DNA of 64,000 bases from Achromobacter sp. UMC71 (GTDB taxonomy: Bacteria > Pseudomonadota > Gammaproteobacteria > Burkholderiales > Burkholderiaceae_B), in NCBI RefSeq assembly GCF_014170305.1, contig NZ_LZZT01000045.1:62001-126000 (forward strand). Reading direction: 5' to 3'. The position numbers and the translations under genes are program-made. Below are positions 1 through 10,057 of this stretch, one piece after another. The notes below the pieces were generated by a model, which saw only the letters and a program-made list of their open reading frames with translations, searched no databases and had not been told where the DNA came from. Each line of letters opens with the position of its first letter. The stretch's first letter is position 1.

Positions 1-456
1 GCGGCGGACCGCGCGCCGCTGTGGCCCGACGGATACATCGGTTCGATCAGCCACAGCCGCGTGCTGGTGGCCGTGGCGGTGGCGCGCCGGCAGCACGTGC
101 GCGCGCTGGGCATCGACATCGAAGCCATCGCCACCGAGCGCGAAGCCGAGGCGATCGAATCGGTCTGCATGCGGCCCGAGGAACATGACGTCGATACCGG
201 CGCGCTGACCCGCGCGCAGTTCGTCACCCTGCTCTTTTCCGCCAAGGAAGCGTTCTACAAATGCATGCACCCGCTGACGCGGGTCGAGTTCGACTTCACC
301 GATGTCGCCGTGACCCGCATCGATCCGTCCCGCCAGCGCCTGGAGATGCGCCTGCTGCGCGCGGCCACGCCGGAATTCGGGCCGGGCCATGTGTTCCATT
401 GCGGCTATCGCAGCACGCACGGGCATGTCTATACTGCCTTGGAGCTTGCTCAATGA
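1..456 (+). CDS. 4'-phosphopantetheinyl transferase, EntD/Sfp type (5' end outside window)
   Basis: The frame is open from base 1, so the gene begins upstream of the window. Such enzymes move the phosphopantetheine arm of coenzyme A onto carrier-protein serines (siderophore, polyketide or fatty-acid synthesis). The visible part has the family motifs in order: a WPDGYIGSISHS block near the start, GIDIE (a Mg-binding acidic pair), and FSAKEAFYK (the WxxKEA-type motif). The C-terminal tail ends normally at TGA. It lies 60 bp upstream of an unrelated thiolase in the same direction. The family call is secure; the carrier protein it serves cannot be told from here. Confidence 0.85.
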   Translation, partial: AADRAPLWPDGYIGSISHSRVLVAVAVARRQHVRALGIDIEAIATEREAEAIESVCMRPEEHDVDTGALTRAQFVTLLFSAKEAFYKCMHPLTRVEFDFTDVAVTRIDPSRQRLEMRLLRAATPEFGPGHVFHCGYRSTHGHVYTALELAQ

Positions 457-516
457 AGCCCCCCTTTCTTGCAGCACACCCTTTCACGGTTGTTCCTTGT
501 AAACAGGAGAGTTCCC

Positions 517-1698
517 ATGACTGATCCCATCGTTATCGTCAGTGCCGTGCGCACCCCGCTCGCCGCGTTCCAGGGCGAGTTTTCCACCCTGTCCGCCAAC
601 GAATTGGGCGCCACCGCCATCAGCGCCGCCATCGAGCGCGCGGGCCTCAAGCCCGACCAGATCGACGCGGTGCTGATGGGCAACGTGCTGCAGGCCGGCC
701 AGGGCCAGGCGCCCGCGCGGCAGGCGTCCATCAAGGCGGGTATCCCCAGCTCGGTGGGCGCCATCACGGTGTCCAAGGTGTGCGGCTCGGGCATGCAGGC
801 CGCCATGCTGGCGCACGACGCCATCGTCGCCGACACCCATGGCGTGGTGGTGGCCGGCGGCATGGAATCCATGACCAATGCGCCGTATCTGTTGATGAAG
901 GCGCGCGGCGGCTACCGCTTCGGCCACGACAAGGTGTACGACCACATGATGCTGGACGGCCTGGAAGACGCGTACCAGGTCGGCCGCGCCATGGGCACGT
1001 TCGGCGAAGACTGCGCCGCCAAGTACGGCTTCACGCGCGAAGAGCAGGACACCTTCGCGGTGGAGTCCGTGTCGCGCGCCCAGGCCGCCGCCAAGGACGG
1101 GACGCTGAAATGGGAAACCGTGCCGGTTGTCATCAAGTCCAAGAAGGGCGATACGGTGATTGACCGCGACGAGCGCCCGCAGAAGCTGAACGTGGAAAAG
1201 ATTCCCACGCTCAAGCCCGCGTTCGCGGCCAACGGCACCATCACCGCGGCGTCCTCGTCGGGCAACGCCGACGGCGCGGCCGCGATGATCCTGATGCGCG
1301 AATCCACCGCCAAGAAGCTGGGTTGCAAGCCGATCGCCAAGATCGTCGGCCACGCCAGCTTTGCGCAAGAGCCGGAATGGTTCACCACGGCCCCCGTGGG
1401 CGCCATCAAGAAGCTGTACGACAAGGTGGGCTGGAAGACGGCCGACGTCGACCTGTTCGAGATCAACGAGGCCTTCGCCGCGGTCACGATGGCGGCCATG
1501 AAGGAACACAACATTCCGCGCGACAAGGTCAACATCCACGGCGGCGCGTGCGCCGTGGGCCACCCCATCGGCGCCTCTGGCGCGCGCATCATGGTGTCGC
1601 TGCTGGGCGCCCTGAAGGCCACCAACGGCAAGCGCGGCGTGGCCACGCTGTGCATCGGCGGCGGCGAAGCCACCGCGGTCGCGCTGGAATTGCTGTAA
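517..1698 (+). CDS. acetyl-CoA C-acetyltransferase (thiolase)
   Basis: A 393-residue thiolase, the usual length for the biosynthetic/degradative acetoacetyl-CoA type. It condenses or cleaves acyl-CoA. The nucleophile Cys89 lies in VCGSGMQA, the catalytic His349 in GHPIGASGA and the second Cys379 in LCIGGGEA; the NEAFA motif is also present. The start ATG at 517 is chosen because AGGAGA sits 6 bp upstream; the frame remains open to 469 but no ribosome site is seen there. A long hairpin follows the stop. The substrate range (acetoacetyl-CoA or longer) is not decidable from sequence alone. Confidence 0.93.
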   Translation: MTDPIVIVSAVRTPLAAFQGEFSTLSANELGATAISAAIERAGLKPDQIDAVLMGNVLQAGQGQAPARQASIKAGIPSSVGAITVSKVCGSGMQAAMLAHDAIVADTHGVVVAGGMESMTNAPYLLMKARGGYRFGHDKVYDHMMLDGLEDAYQVGRAMGTFGEDCAAKYGFTREEQDTFAVESVSRAQAAAKDGTLKWETVPVVIKSKKGDTVIDRDERPQKLNVEKIPTLKPAFAANGTITAASSSGNADGAAAMILMRESTAKKLGCKPIAKIVGHASFAQEPEWFTTAPVGAIKKLYDKVGWKTADVDLFEINEAFAAVTMAAMKEHNIPRDKVNIHGGACAVGHPIGASGARIMVSLLGALKATNGKRGVATLCIGGGEATAVALELL

Positions 1699-1721
1699 GG
1701 CTCGGGCTTTAAGGCTCGGTG

Positions 1722-1754
1722 GCGTCAACGCCTTGGAATCCAAGGTGTTGACGC
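1722..1754 (+). terminator. long hairpin after the thiolase gene
   Basis: A near-perfect dyad (GCGTCAAC-G-CCTTGGA, mirrored, with one G-U pair and a single central base) starts 24 bp after the thiolase stop. No T-run follows, so it may be a weak terminator or a 3'-end stabilising structure. Confidence 0.45.
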
Positions 1755-1960
1755 GCCGGGGCCGGCAACCGGACCCCGGCGATGATCTCTCAATGTCACA
1801 GAGTTGCACGCAAACGTTTCCGCCGCGCTCCCGGGACCGCGCCCCTTGCGGCCGTATCCGTATCGTGGTCTGCCGACACAGGAAAACACATTGCGAAACT
1901 TGAACCCTCCGGGGTGGATGGTCATGATGAACGGACATTCACCCGGAACACGGAGGTTTC

Positions 1961-2365
1961 ATGCAGCGTTCCAAGACCGCAATCCTATCGGCCGTCCTCG
2001 CGGTAGCCGCATTGTCCGGTGCCCCCGCCCTGGCGCAAAACGCCCCGGCCACCCAAAGCCCGCCGCAGACGCAGGCCGCGCCCCCGGCTATCCAGCCGTC
2101 CGATCAGCAACTGCAGCGTTTCGCCTCGGCGTCGCAGAAGGTATCGGGCGTGGTGGACGAATACCGTCCCAAGGTCGATGCCGCCAAGAGCGACGCGGCC
2201 AAGCAGAAGATCGTCGAGGAAGCCGACGCCAAGATGGTCAAGCTGGTGCAGGCCGACGGCCTGTCCGTTGAAGAGTTCAACGGCATCGGCCGCGCGGTGC
2301 AGCAGGACCCGCAGCTCAAGCAGCGTCTGATGAGCATGGGCAAGGCCGGCGCGGCCGTGCAATAA
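1961..2365 (+). CDS. DUF4168 secreted protein
   Basis: A 134-residue protein with a clear Sec signal peptide (hydrophobic stretch ending APALAQ, about residue 26), a short Pro/Gln/Ala-rich linker, then an alpha-helical DUF4168 domain (about residues 45-130) with the GLSVEEFNGIGRAVQQDPQL hallmark. It should be periplasmic or surface-exposed. Function is unknown for the family. It stands alone, with a 262-bp upstream gap that must hold its promoter. Confidence 0.8.
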   Translation: MQRSKTAILSAVLAVAALSGAPALAQNAPATQSPPQTQAAPPAIQPSDQQLQRFASASQKVSGVVDEYRPKVDAAKSDAAKQKIVEEADAKMVKLVQADGLSVEEFNGIGRAVQQDPQLKQRLMSMGKAGAAVQ

Positions 2366-2447
2366 CGGCCGGCGCTTGGGGTTATCCTAGGGCCTTCTAG
2401 TGTGAACAGGCCCTGGACCGATTCCAGGATCGCCCAGGAGCCCCGCT

Positions 2448-3143
2448 TTGACCCCGGACCTTACTCTCTATGACCTGGCCGGCGCCGACCCGGCGCTGCG
2501 CTTTTCCCCGCATTGCTGGAAGATCCACATGGCGCTGGCGCACAAGGGCCTGACGGCCCGCACCGTGCCTTGGGGCTTCACCGAGAAAGAGACCATCGCG
2601 TTCTCCGGCCAGAAGCTGGTGCCGGTGCTGCTGCACGGCGATGCCGTGGTCAGCGACTCGTGGCAGATCGCCTGCTACCTGGAAGATACCTTTCCCGAAC
2701 GGCCCTCGCTGTTCGGCGGCGACACCGGCCGCGCGCTCAGCCTGTTCATCAATGGCTGGGCCGACACCACGCTGGTACCGGTGCTGGCCCGGCTGCTGCT
2801 GCCGGATATCCACGGCCTGATCCGCGACGAGGACAAGGACTATTTCCGCACCAGCCGCGAAAAGCGCTTCGGCCCGCTGGAAGACCTGCCGGCGGGCTAC
2901 GCCGAGCAGATCGAGCGGCTGCGCGCCGCGCTGCTGCCCTTGCGCCACATGCTGGCCAGGCAGCCGTTCCTGGCGGGCGCGCAGCCGGCCTATGCGGACT
3001 ATGCCGTGTTCGGGATGTTCATGTGGGCGCGCTGCACCAGCGCGCTGGCACTGCTGGCGGACGACGACGCCGTGCATGCCTGGCGCGAGCGCATGCTCGA
3101 TGCCCACGGCGGCCTGGCGCGCCGCGCGCCGACGGCCGGCTGA
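2448..3143 (+). CDS. glutathione S-transferase family protein
   Basis: A 231-residue soluble GST-fold protein. The N-terminal thioredoxin-like half shows SPHCWKIHMALAHKG, then KLVPVL (the cis-Pro motif that binds the glutathione gamma-glutamyl moiety) and VVSDSWQIACYLED (the SNAIL-like Glu/Asp-Ser site). The C-terminal helical half carries the FLAGAQPAYADY N-capping box. The start is TTG at 2448 with AGGAG 7 bp upstream; no ATG lies nearby in frame. It converges on the ABC exporter operon, with a shared hairpin between them. The substrate is unknown. Confidence 0.85.
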   Translation: MTPDLTLYDLAGADPALRFSPHCWKIHMALAHKGLTARTVPWGFTEKETIAFSGQKLVPVLLHGDAVVSDSWQIACYLEDTFPERPSLFGGDTGRALSLFINGWADTTLVPVLARLLLPDIHGLIRDEDKDYFRTSREKRFGPLEDLPAGYAEQIERLRAALLPLRHMLARQPFLAGAQPAYADYAVFGMFMWARCTSALALLADDDAVHAWRERMLDAHGGLARRAPTAG

Positions 3144-3174
3144 AAAAACAACGGGCGCCTTGACGGCGCCCGTT
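3143..3174 (-). terminator. Rho-independent terminator for the ABC-2 exporter operon
   Basis: A perfect 10-bp stem (AACGGGCGCC / GGCGCCCGTT) with a 5-base loop. On the minus strand it is followed by a TTTTTT run (A-run at 3143-3148 on plus). It lies about 50 bp after the permease stop. Confidence 0.8.
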
Positions 3175-3226
3175 GCATGCTCAGCCCGGACACGCGTTCA
3201 CGGCCGTGAACGCGCGCCCTGCCCGG

Positions 3227-3984
3227 TCAGGTCTTCAGGCGATAGCCGGTCTTGAAGATCCAGCGCACCGCGATCAGGCACACCGCCAGGAACACCAGCG
3301 TCATGCCGACGCTGACGCCGACGCTGACGTCGGACACGCCATAGAACGCCCAGCGAAAGCCGCTGACCAGGTAGACCACCGGGTTGAACAGCGTGGCAGT
3401 CTGCCAGAACGGCGGCAGCATCTTGATGGAATAGAAGGTGCCGCCCAGGAAGGTCAGCGGCGTGATGATCATGAGCGGGATGATCTGCAATTTCTCGAAA
3501 CCGTCGGCCCAGATGCCGATGATGAAACCGAATAGGCTGAAGGTGACCGCCGTGAGCACCAAAAAGCCCAGCATCCAGAACGGATGCACGACCTCGAACG
3601 ACACGAACAGCCGGGCCGTGGCCAGCATGATCAGGCCCAGGATGATGGACTTGCTGGCCGCCGCCCCCACGTAGCCGGTGACGATTTCCACGTAGGAAAT
3701 GGGCGCGGAGTGGATTTCGTAGATGGTGCCGGAAAAGCGCGGCATGTAGATGCCGAACGAGGCGTTGGCGATGCTTTGCGTCAGCAGCGACAGCATGATC
3801 ATGCCGGGCACGATGTAGGCGCCGTAGCTGACGCCGTCGATATCGACCATGTGCGAGCCGATGGCCGAGCCGAACACCACGAAATACAGCGACGTGGAGA
3901 TCACCGGCGACAGCACGCTTTGCATCAGCGTGCGCCAGGCGCGGGCCATTTCGAACAGATAGATGGCGCGGATTGCGTAGAAAT

Positions 3985-3988
<4 letters not shown>
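3227..3988 (-). CDS. ABC-2 type transporter permease (YadH-like)
   Basis: A 253-residue membrane protein with six predicted hydrophobic helices and the ABC-2 signature around [17 protein letters not shown] followed by the [17 protein letters not shown] segment. It forms the membrane part of an exporter with the ATPase encoded just upstream; start and stop overlap by 4 bp (ATGA at 3985-3988), so the two are translationally coupled. Relatives include YadH and NodJ-type permeases. The exported compound is not known. Confidence 0.88.
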
Positions 3989-4908
<920 letters not shown>

Positions 4909-5104
4909 TCTGGCTCCCAGCGTGGTGGACAACCCGGGATTTTACCTGTCCGGCCCGGGGGGCTTGTTCGGTCTGGCGGAACGGTGTGTTTGATAAGCGC
5001 GATAAACGGCCCGGCCTGTCTTACACTGCACTGCACACAAAACAGGGCCAAAAACGGCCCGGACCAGGGGAATCGGGCCACGGCGGCCCGCCGGAAGGCT
5101 GAAT

Positions 5105-6247
5105 ATGTTCGCAGATCTGAAACATCTTTCCCACCACGCGGCCTGGCGGCGCCAGCTGGAAATGCTGCTGGAGTCCGCCGGGGAAGGCATCTACGGCATC
5201 GACCTGCGCGGCCGCTGCATTTTCATCAACGGCGCGGGCGCCCGGATGCTGGGCTATGCCGCCGACGAGATCATGGGCCGCAACATGCACTACCTGATCC
5301 ACCATTCCCACGCCAACCGCGAGCTGATGCCGGTGCACGACTGCCGCATCTTCAGGGCGTTTCGGGACGGCCGGGGCGAGCGGGTGGACGACGAGGTGCT
5401 GTGGCGCCGCGACGGCTCGTGCTTTGACGCCGAATACGCCTCGTACCCCATCCGCAACGAGCAGGAAGTGGTGGGCGCGGTCGTCACCTTTTCGGACATC
5501 ACGGCGCGCAAGCGCATCGAGCGCGAGCTGCACAACACCCAGGCGCAGCTGGAGGCGAGGGTGGCCGAACGCACGGCGGCGCTCAGCGCCGCGCATGACT
5601 CGCTGCGCAGCCTGTCGGCCCACCTGAGCACCCTGCGCGAACAGGAACGCGCCCACATCGCCCGCAACATCCACGACGACCTGGGCGCGTCATTCACGGC
5701 CCTGCAGCTGGACCTGAACTGGCTGCGCCGCCAGTTGGCCGCGCAACCCGCGCTGCAAACCCACCTGGACCGCATGCTGGACCTGACGCAGACGGCCATG
5801 GATGCCACCCGCCGCATCCTGAACGACCTGCGCCCGGTGGTGCTGGATCACCTGGGCCTGTGGGCCGCGCTGGAAACCCTGCTGCAGGACCTGCAGGCGC
5901 GCACCGGCCTGCAATGCCGCTACCTGTGCCCGCCCGACACCGAGCGCCAGCGGCTGGGCCCGCAAGCGGAAATCGCCGTCTACCGCATCGTGCAAGAACT
6001 CCTGACCAACGTGCAGCGCCATGCGCGGGCGCGCAGCGTCAGCGTCAGCGCCATCTGGCGCGACGGCGGCCTGCTGCTGGCGGTGGAAGACGACGGCGTT
6101 GGCATGCCGCTGCCCGAAACGCGGCAGACGTTCGGCATCCTGGGGATGCGCGAACGCGCCCGCGCCATCGGCGGCGACCTCACGCTGGACAGCGCGCCCG
6201 GCGCCGGCATGCGCGCCCGCCTGCGCCTGAACCCGCCGGCCGCCTGA
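5105..6247 (+). CDS. PAS-domain sensor histidine kinase, NarL-system type
   Basis: A 380-residue cytosolic kinase with no membrane segment. A PAS domain (about residues 15-135, ending in the usual VVTFSDITARKRIE) is followed by a coiled coil, a HisKA_3 dimerisation domain with the phospho-accepting His190 in ARNIHDDLGAS, and a HATPase_c domain with N-box QELLTNVQRHA and G-boxes DDGVGMP and GILGMRERA. This domain order pairs with LuxR/NarL-type regulators, and one is encoded 10 bp downstream. Because the PAS domain is soluble, it should sense an intracellular ligand or redox state. The neighbouring cyanate operon is its likely target (inference). Confidence 0.88.
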   Translation: MFADLKHLSHHAAWRRQLEMLLESAGEGIYGIDLRGRCIFINGAGARMLGYAADEIMGRNMHYLIHHSHANRELMPVHDCRIFRAFRDGRGERVDDEVLWRRDGSCFDAEYASYPIRNEQEVVGAVVTFSDITARKRIERELHNTQAQLEARVAERTAALSAAHDSLRSLSAHLSTLREQERAHIARNIHDDLGASFTALQLDLNWLRRQLAAQPALQTHLDRMLDLTQTAMDATRRILNDLRPVVLDHLGLWAALETLLQDLQARTGLQCRYLCPPDTERQRLGPQAEIAVYRIVQELLTNVQRHARARSVSVSAIWRDGGLLLAVEDDGVGMPLPETRQTFGILGMRERARAIGGDLTLDSAPGAGMRARLRLNPPAA

Positions 6248-6257
6248 GGATACCGTC

Positions 6258-6896
6258 ATGGCCTTGAATCTGCTGATCGTCGACGACCACCTGATCATCC
6301 GCCGCGGCCTGGCCCGCATCCTGCAGGAAGACACCCGGGTGGGCCGGGTGGACGAGGCGGCCGACGCCCCCGCCGCCCTGCGGGCGCTGCGCCAGCAGCC
6401 CTATGACGCCATGGTGCTGGACGTGGCGCTGGGCGAGCGCGACGGCCTGGACGTGCTCAAGACCGTGCGCGCCGAGTACCCCGAGCTGGGCGTGGTGATG
6501 CTGTCGGTATATCCCGAATCCCAGTTCGCGGTGCGCGCGCTGCGGGCCGGCGCCCATGCCTACCTGAACAAGGGCTGCGACCCCGACGAACTGCTGGCCG
6601 CGCTGGCCAACGCCGCCGCCGGCAGGATGTACGTCACCCCCGCGGTGGCCGAACTGCTGGCGCAGACCGTGCGCCAGGACAGCGCCCGGCCGCCGCACGA
6701 ACTGCTGTCCAACCGCGAATTCCAGGTGCTGCAACTGCTGGTGGCCGGCAAATCGGTATCGGCCATCGGCGAGCAGCTGGCGCTGTCGGTGAACACCATT
6801 TCGACCTACCGCGCCCGCATCTTCGAAAAGCTGGGAGTGCGCACGCTGGTCGAGCTGGTGGCCTACGCCAACACGCACCAGCTGGGTGCCTTGTAG
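6258..6896 (+). CDS. NarL/FixJ-family response regulator
   Basis: A 212-residue regulator. The receiver domain (1-120) has the acidic pair Asp9/Asp10, phospho-acceptor Asp55 (VLDV) and Lys105 (LNKG). A linker leads to a LuxR-type helix-turn-helix (about 145-208) with LSNREFQVLQLL and SVNTISTYRARIFEKLGV. It forms an operon with the upstream kinase. The next gene block starts 130 bp downstream with a perfect inverted repeat in its promoter region, a plausible binding site for this dimeric regulator. Confidence 0.9.
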   Translation: MALNLLIVDDHLIIRRGLARILQEDTRVGRVDEAADAPAALRALRQQPYDAMVLDVALGERDGLDVLKTVRAEYPELGVVMLSVYPESQFAVRALRAGAHAYLNKGCDPDELLAALANAAAGRMYVTPAVAELLAQTVRQDSARPPHELLSNREFQVLQLLVAGKSVSAIGEQLALSVNTISTYRARIFEKLGVRTLVELVAYANTHQLGAL

Positions 6897-6930
6897 ACCG
6901 CCACGCACCGCCTTGGCGCGAGGCGCGCAC

Positions 6931-6952
6931 CGTGTAGTAGGCGCACTACACG
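6931..6952. promoter_or_regulatory. perfect 8-bp inverted repeat upstream of the cyanate-uptake operon
   Basis: CGTGTAGT - AGGCGC - ACTACACG, a perfect dyad 76 bp before the start codon of the substrate-binding protein and 34 bp after the response-regulator stop. Its size fits the two-half-site operators bound by NarL-family dimers. Binding by the adjacent regulator is inferred, not shown. Confidence 0.55.
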
Positions 6953-7028
6953 CATATGGTTGAACCGGCGATACCGGCCTCTTGCGGGCGGCCCCAAGAT
7001 GGGGGCATTCCAAACCCCGGAGGCTCTC

Positions 7029-8408
7029 ATGTCCCTGTTCAGCAATCCGTTCGATCCCGGCAGCCGCCTGGCCTGCGGCTGCGGCCGCCATGCGTCGCAA
7101 GCCGAGCACGACCGCGCCGCTGACCGTGGCCCGGGTCCTGGCCACCCGGCGCTGGACAGCGCGGCGGACAACGCCGTCGAAAACGCGGTGATGCGTGCCC
7201 TGTTCCCGCAGGATGCGCTGCGCCGGCGCTTTCTGCGCGCGGTGGGCAGCGGCACGGCCATGGCGGCCATCGCGTCCCTGTTCCCGCTGGCGGCCGCCAA
7301 AGAGGCCTTTGCGCAGTCGAGCGGCCCGCTGGAAAAGCAGAAGCTGAAGGTGGGCTTCATCCCCATCACCTGCGCCACGCCCATCATCATGGCGCATCCC
7401 ATGGGCTTTTACGGCAAGCAGGGGCTGGACGTGGAAGTGGTGAAGACGGCCGGCTGGGCGCTGATCCGCGACAAGGCCATGTCCGGCGAATACGACGCCG
7501 CCCACATGTTATCGCCGATGCCGCTGGCCATCTCGCTGGGGGTCGGCGCGAGCCGCGCCGTGCCGTGGACGATGCCGGCCGTGGAGAACATCAACGGCCA
7601 GGCCATCACGCTGTCCATGAAGCACAAGGACCGGCGCGACCCGAAGGACTGGAAGGGCTTCAAGTTCGCCGTGCCCTTCGACTATTCCATGCACAACTAC
7701 CTGTTGCGCTACTACCTGGCCGAACACGGGCTGGACCCCGATGCCGACGTGCAGATCCGTTCGGTGCCGCCGCCCGAGATGGTGGCGAACCTGCGGGCCG
7801 ATAACATCGACGGCTTCCTGGCGCCGGACCCGGTCAACCAGCGCGCGGTGTACGACGGCGTGGGTTTCATCCACACCCTGTCCAAGGCGATCTGGGACGG
7901 CCACCCGTGCTGCGCGTTTTCCGCCAGCCGGGAATTCGTGACCACCCAGCCCAACACCTACCAGGCGCTGCTCAAGGCCATCATCGAAGCCACCGCCTAC
8001 GCCCGCAACCCCGCCAACCGCAAGGAAATCGCCACCGCCATCGCCGCGCCCAACTACCTGAACCAGCCCGTCACCGTGGTGGAACAGGTGCTGACCGGCA
8101 CCTATGCCGACGGCCTGGGCAAGGTACTGAGCGACCCCGCCCGCATCGATTTCGACCCGATGCCGTGGGACTCGTTTGCCGTGTGGATCCTGACGCAAAT
8201 GAAGCGCTGGGGCCAGATCAAGGGCGACGTGGACTACCAGAAGGTCGCCAATGACGTGTTCCTGGCGACCGACGCCCTGCGCCTGATGCGCGAGGCTGGC
8301 CTGACCCCGCCGGCCGAGACCCGCAAGACGTTCAGCGTGATGGGCAAGCCGTTCGACGCCAGCCAGCCCGAGGCCTACCTGACCAGCTTCAAGATCCGGA
8401 GGACCTGA
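7029..8408 (+). CDS. NrtA/CmpA/CynA-family ABC transporter substrate-binding protein
   Basis: A 459-residue periplasmic binding protein of the nitrate/bicarbonate/cyanate class. Start ATG 7029 follows GGAGG by 5 bp. It has an unusual leader: about 60 residues including a CxCGxH motif (Cys16, Cys18, His21) precede a Tat-type signal (RRRFLR at 65-70, hydrophobic core, AFAQ near 96). The mature part begins LKVGFIPITCATPIIMAHP, as in NrtA relatives. It is coupled to the permease (TGATG overlap). Because the operon ends in cyanase, cyanate is the best substrate guess; nitrate or nitrite cannot be excluded. Confidence 0.85.
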   Translation: MSLFSNPFDPGSRLACGCGRHASQAEHDRAADRGPGPGHPALDSAADNAVENAVMRALFPQDALRRRFLRAVGSGTAMAAIASLFPLAAAKEAFAQSSGPLEKQKLKVGFIPITCATPIIMAHPMGFYGKQGLDVEVVKTAGWALIRDKAMSGEYDAAHMLSPMPLAISLGVGASRAVPWTMPAVENINGQAITLSMKHKDRRDPKDWKGFKFAVPFDYSMHNYLLRYYLAEHGLDPDADVQIRSVPPPEMVANLRADNIDGFLAPDPVNQRAVYDGVGFIHTLSKAIWDGHPCCAFSASREFVTTQPNTYQALLKAIIEATAYARNPANRKEIATAIAAPNYLNQPVTVVEQVLTGTYADGLGKVLSDPARIDFDPMPWDSFAVWILTQMKRWGQIKGDVDYQKVANDVFLATDALRLMREAGLTPPAETRKTFSVMGKPFDASQPEAYLTSFKIRRT

Positions 8409-9250
8409 TGCGGGCTGCGCAACCAGGGCGGGCCACCTTCCTGTCCGTCATCCTGTTCCTGGCCTTCCTGCTGCTGTGGCATGCCGCCACCCGCCCCGCC
8501 GCGGGGACGGCCACGGTGGACCCAGCCTATGCCGCGCTGGTCGGCAACGCCGCGGCCAGCGGGTCGAAGACGCCCTTTCCCGGCCCGGCCGAGGTCGGCG
8601 CCAAGCTGTGGCAGCACCTGCAGGACCCGTTCTACGACCGGGGGCCAAACGACAAGGGCATCGGCGTGCAACTGGCGTACTCGGTGGCGCGGGTGCTGAC
8701 CGGCTTCTTGCTGGCAGCGCTGGTGGCCATTCCGCTGGGGTTCCTGATCGGCATGTCCAAGACCGTGTACCGCGCGTTCGATCCGTTCATCCAGGTGCTC
8801 AAGCCGATCTCGCCGCTGGCCTGGATGCCGCTGGCGCTCTACACCATCAAGGACGCCGACACGTCGGCCATTTTCGTGATCTTCATCTGCTCGCTGTGGC
8901 CGATGCTGGTGAACACGGCGTTCGGCGTGGGCGCGGTGCGGCAAGACTGGCTGAACGTGGCGCGCACGCTGGAGGTGCCGCGGCTACGCACCGCGCTGCA
9001 GGTGATCCTGCCGGCTGCCGCGCCCACCATCATGACCGGCATGCGCATCTCGGTCGGCATCGCCTGGCTGGTGATCGTGGCGGCCGAGATGCTGATCGGC
9101 GGCACCGGCATCGGCTACTTCGTGTGGAACGAATGGAACAACCTGTCGATTGCCAACATCATCTGCGCCATCCTGTTCATCGGCCTGATCGGCATGCTGC
9201 TGGACAACCTGCTGGCGCGCGCCGCTCGGCTGGTCAGCTATCGGGAATGA
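8408..9250 (+). CDS. NrtB/CynB-like ABC transporter permease
   Basis: A 280-residue inner-membrane permease of the BPD family. It has an N-terminal helix, a periplasmic insert, then five or six helices with the cytoplasmic EAA-type loop (LNVARTLEVPRLRTALQVILP). The ATG overlaps the preceding stop by one base and its own stop overlaps the ATPase start by four bases, so all three genes are translationally coupled. Length and layout match NrtB. It lacks an NrtC partner, as in cyanobacterial cynABD systems. Confidence 0.87.
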   Translation: MRAAQPGRATFLSVILFLAFLLLWHAATRPAAGTATVDPAYAALVGNAAASGSKTPFPGPAEVGAKLWQHLQDPFYDRGPNDKGIGVQLAYSVARVLTGFLLAALVAIPLGFLIGMSKTVYRAFDPFIQVLKPISPLAWMPLALYTIKDADTSAIFVIFICSLWPMLVNTAFGVGAVRQDWLNVARTLEVPRLRTALQVILPAAAPTIMTGMRISVGIAWLVIVAAEMLIGGTGIGYFVWNEWNNLSIANIICAILFIGLIGMLLDNLLARAARLVSYRE

Positions 9251-10050
9251 ACGCCATGAGCCAACCTTTTCTGCAAGTGCAGTCGCTGGGCAAGCGCTAC
9301 CCGGGGCGCAATGGCCAGCCCACGGCGCCGGTGTTCGAGCACATCGACTTCGGCATCGAACAGGGCCAGTTCGTCTGCGTGATCGGCCATTCGGGCTGCG
9401 GCAAGACCACCATCCTGAACATCCTGGCCGGCATCGACGAGGCCAGCGAAGGCGTGGTCATCATGGACGGGCGCGAGATTGCCGGCCCCTCGCTGGCGCG
9501 CGGCGTGGTGTTCCAGGCGCACGCCCTGCTGCCCTGGCTGACCGCGCTACAGAACGTCGAATTCGGCGTGCGTTCCCGCTGGCCGGCCCATACCCGCGCC
9601 CAGGTGCGGGAACACAGCCTGCGCTACCTGGACATGGTGGGCCTGGCGCATGCCGCCGACAAGAAACCCTGCGAACTATCGGGCGGCATGAAGCAGCGCG
9701 TGGGCATCGCCCGGGCCTTTGCCATCCAGCCCCGGATGCTGCTGCTGGACGAGCCCTTCGGCGCGCTGGATGCACTGACCCGCGGCACCATCCAGGACGA
9801 ATTGCGCGCCATCGTCCAGGACACCCGCCAGACCGTTTTCATGATCACGCACGATGTGGACGAAGCCATTTTGCTGTCGGACCGCATCCTGCTGATGAGC
9901 GCCGGCCCCTACGCCCGCATCGCCGAGTCCGTCAACGTGGACCTGCCACGCGGCCGCACCCGCGCCAGCCTGCACCACGAACCGCGCTATTACGAAATCC
10001 GCAACCATCTCGTCGACTTCCTGGTCGACAAGGCTTCCCATAAGGAGTGA
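9247..10050 (+). CDS. NrtD/CynD-like ABC transporter ATP-binding protein
   Basis: A 267-residue ATPase: Walker A GHSGCGKTT, Q-loop FQAHALLPW, signature LSGGMKQR, Walker B MLLLDEPFGALD, switch His in ITHDVDEA. This is the nitrate/sulfonate/taurine ATPase type, without the NrtC-style extra domain. ATG 9247 overlaps the permease stop (ATGA); a second in-frame ATG lies at 9256. It powers uptake through the upstream permease. Confidence 0.88.
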   Translation: MNAMSQPFLQVQSLGKRYPGRNGQPTAPVFEHIDFGIEQGQFVCVIGHSGCGKTTILNILAGIDEASEGVVIMDGREIAGPSLARGVVFQAHALLPWLTALQNVEFGVRSRWPAHTRAQVREHSLRYLDMVGLAHAADKKPCELSGGMKQRVGIARAFAIQPRMLLLDEPFGALDALTRGTIQDELRAIVQDTRQTVFMITHDVDEAILLSDRILLMSAGPYARIAESVNVDLPRGRTRASLHHEPRYYEIRNHLVDFLVDKASHKE

Positions 10051-10057
10051 ACCCCCC

